Positions 62,779 through 64,000 of a stretch of DNA of 64,000 nt are shown one piece after another. The stretch is taken from contig NC_017542.1 in the NCBI RefSeq assembly GCF_000237325.1, forward strand, positions 2,053,501 to 2,117,500, in the 5' to 3' direction. The notes under the pieces were generated by a model. That model was not told the DNA's origin. It ran no database searches and saw nothing but the letters and a program-made list of their open reading frames with translations. A program made the position numbers and the translations under genes. This stretch comes from Paenibacillus polymyxa M1 (GTDB taxonomy: Bacteria; Bacillota; Bacilli; Paenibacillales; Paenibacillaceae). Every line of letters begins with the position of its first letter. The first letter of the stretch is position 1.

Positions 62779-63852
62779 ATGCCCGAAGACAAGGGGAAGA
62801 TGGAACAAGATAAGTTGCAATTTGTAGATACGCTAAGGGCGCTGGCGATTATGGGAGTGTTACTTGTGCATGTCAGTCAGCATGTGGACGGATTAAACGG
62901 TTGGTTGCAAAAAGGCTTGAGCATAGGAGCCAAAGGAGTCGCTTTATTTTATATGGCCAGCGCTTTTACGCTGTTTTTATCCCTAAGCAGGCGTTCGAGT
63001 GACAAGAGAGAAGGATTGGCGGCCTACCTGTTGCGTCGTTTTTTTCGGATTGCACCCTTGTATTACGTGATGCTAGGAATCTATTTAGCTGTGAATGGGA
63101 CGGGTCCACGATTTTGGCTTGGGGATCAGGAGGGGGTTACTGCCACTAATATTGCAGCCCATGTTCTGTTTTTGAACGGTCTCAATCCGTATTGGATCAA
63201 CGGCATTATCGGTGTGGAATGGTCCATTGCGGTGGAATGCATGTTTTATCTGTTTATCCCTCTCTTATTTAAGTTGATTCGATCGGTTCGCCATGCGACT
63301 TGGTTTGTCATGATGGTGCTTGTGGCAAGCTTTGGGCTAAATACGGTGTTTGCTCAATATCCACTAATTAGTGATCACTCTTTATGGGGGCACTATTTGT
63401 ATTTATGGTTTCCGAATCAGTTGCCTGTCTTTGGACTGGGTATATTGTTGTTTTTCATTTGGAAAGACGAGCGTCATTGGAAAAGTGTAGACGCGCTCAG
63501 TGGCGGCTTGCTGCTTGGTACTGTGCTGTTTGCGTTTTTTGGAGGTATGGCGGATTATCTCTTAGGTGTCGGGTTGCTGCTGGGAGCGTATGCTTTGTAT
63601 CACTGGCAGCCGATGTGGCTGCTTAATCAGGTGTGGTCATGGATCGGCCGCCTCAGCTATAGCATGTATTTGACGCATATGCTGGTCCTGGGGCTAATCA
63701 TACAGATTAAATTACCGTTTGCTCCTTTGGTCAGCCTCACACTTATGTTCATCATGACGTTGCTAATCACCGCTGGACTTTCCTGGTTTACCTACATATG
63801 GATAGAACAGCCTGGCATCCGATTGGGGAAAAAGCTTATATCACGTATATAA
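62779..63852 (+). CDS. Acyltransferase 3 family membrane protein (OafA/YrhL type)
   Basis: A 357-residue protein with ten membrane helices. KLQFVDTLRALAIMGVLLVHVSQH has the family R-x10-H pair, followed by KGVALFYMASAFTLFLSL, RRFFRIAPLYYVML and a late SWIGRLSYSMYLTHMLVLG. Members O-acetylate exopolysaccharide, teichoic acid or peptidoglycan sugars. This one lacks the C-terminal SGNH domain of OatA. TGGAGGGATACG sets the ATG at 62779; an in-frame ATG at 62656 lies inside the kimA terminator. No neighbours reveal the acceptor. Confidence 0.87.
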   Translation: MPEDKGKMEQDKLQFVDTLRALAIMGVLLVHVSQHVDGLNGWLQKGLSIGAKGVALFYMASAFTLFLSLSRRSSDKREGLAAYLLRRFFRIAPLYYVMLGIYLAVNGTGPRFWLGDQEGVTATNIAAHVLFLNGLNPYWINGIIGVEWSIAVECMFYLFIPLLFKLIRSVRHATWFVMMVLVASFGLNTVFAQYPLISDHSLWGHYLYLWFPNQLPVFGLGILLFFIWKDERHWKSVDALSGGLLLGTVLFAFFGGMADYLLGVGLLLGAYALYHWQPMWLLNQVWSWIGRLSYSMYLTHMLVLGLIIQIKLPFAPLVSLTLMFIMTLLITAGLSWFTYIWIEQPGIRLGKKLISRI

Positions 63853-64000
63853 TCTGTACGCAAGCAGGAAGATTCGGTCAAAGAAAGTGTTGCCTAGTTG
63901 CAACTTGAAGCAGCATCAGATAACATTTGGTTGAAGTGCTTGAATAAATCTACGAAATTATTGAAAAGACCCCTTGAAAAGTAGCTCCCAGCCCTTTATA

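Noticed and set aside
1..64000. CRISPR arrays, tRNA/rRNA genes, insertion sequences, prophage
   Set aside because: I looked for regular direct repeats, clover-leaf or rRNA-like sequence, transposase motifs and phage structural genes and saw none.

Overview
The window looks like a chromosomal segment of a Paenibacillus-type Firmicute close to the P. polymyxa group. The case rests on recognisable Bacillales proteins (KimA, CcpN, HelD, YwbE, DegV, a BclA-type spore-surface domain), strong AGGAGG ribosome binding sites, frequent GTG/TTG starts, moderate GC, and a plant-saprophyte sugar gene set (GH2, GH31, GH42, LacY-like and GlcP-like permeases, orphan sugar-binding lipoprotein, three chemoreceptors). 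The species call is inference. I saw no rRNA, tRNA, CRISPR array, phage module or insertion sequence.

Layout. 1-11 kb: 3' part of a GH2 beta-mannosidase, small membrane proteins, a GT4 glycosyltransferase, an ArAE-type membrane protein, HelD and adenine deaminase. 11-20 kb: Crp/Fnr regulator, darcynin-family protein, secreted stalk-domain protein, a binding-lipoprotein/chemoreceptor pair, LacY/CscB-like symporter, a decayed galE start and BrnQ. 20-31 kb: AraC regulator divergent from a GH31 alpha-xylosidase, beta-lactamase-fold hydrolase, chemoreceptor with a sigma-D promoter, two MFS pumps (one with a MarR repressor and consensus promoter), transaldolase and a CcpN-like regulator. 31-39 kb: TraX-like protein, polysaccharide deacetylase, a stand-alone A-T-R NRPS-like reductase and a Cache-type chemoreceptor. 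39-46 kb: GNAT, rpiA-vanZ, an MhqR-like MarR gene, then the most unusual locus: a soluble cobalamin-binding protein with the full CarH photoreceptor residue set, followed by a cytosolic hybrid histidine kinase and an MFS transporter. 46-56 kb: small enzymes, NlpC/P60 peptidase, a Rex-type operator before an iron alcohol dehydrogenase, and a MarR/quinone-reductase-like pair with matching operators. 56-64 kb: spore-surface protein, GH42 beta-galactosidase with a GlcP-like sugar permease and divergent AraC regulator, KimA potassium importer and an acyltransferase.

How the genes work together. Several sugar loci follow one scheme: a glycosidase releases or trims oligosaccharides, a proton symporter takes up sugar, and a divergent AraC regulator controls expression. 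RpiA and transaldolase feed pentoses into central metabolism. CcpN-like and Rex-type control tie expression to carbon and redox state. Four regulatory regions (29.5, 40.9, 50.7 and 52.4-52.9 kb) have promoter and palindrome positions clear enough to propose operator sites directly. The best candidate for something undescribed is the 41.5-45.7 kb operon, which I read as a possible vitamin-B12 light sensor wired into a phosphorelay.
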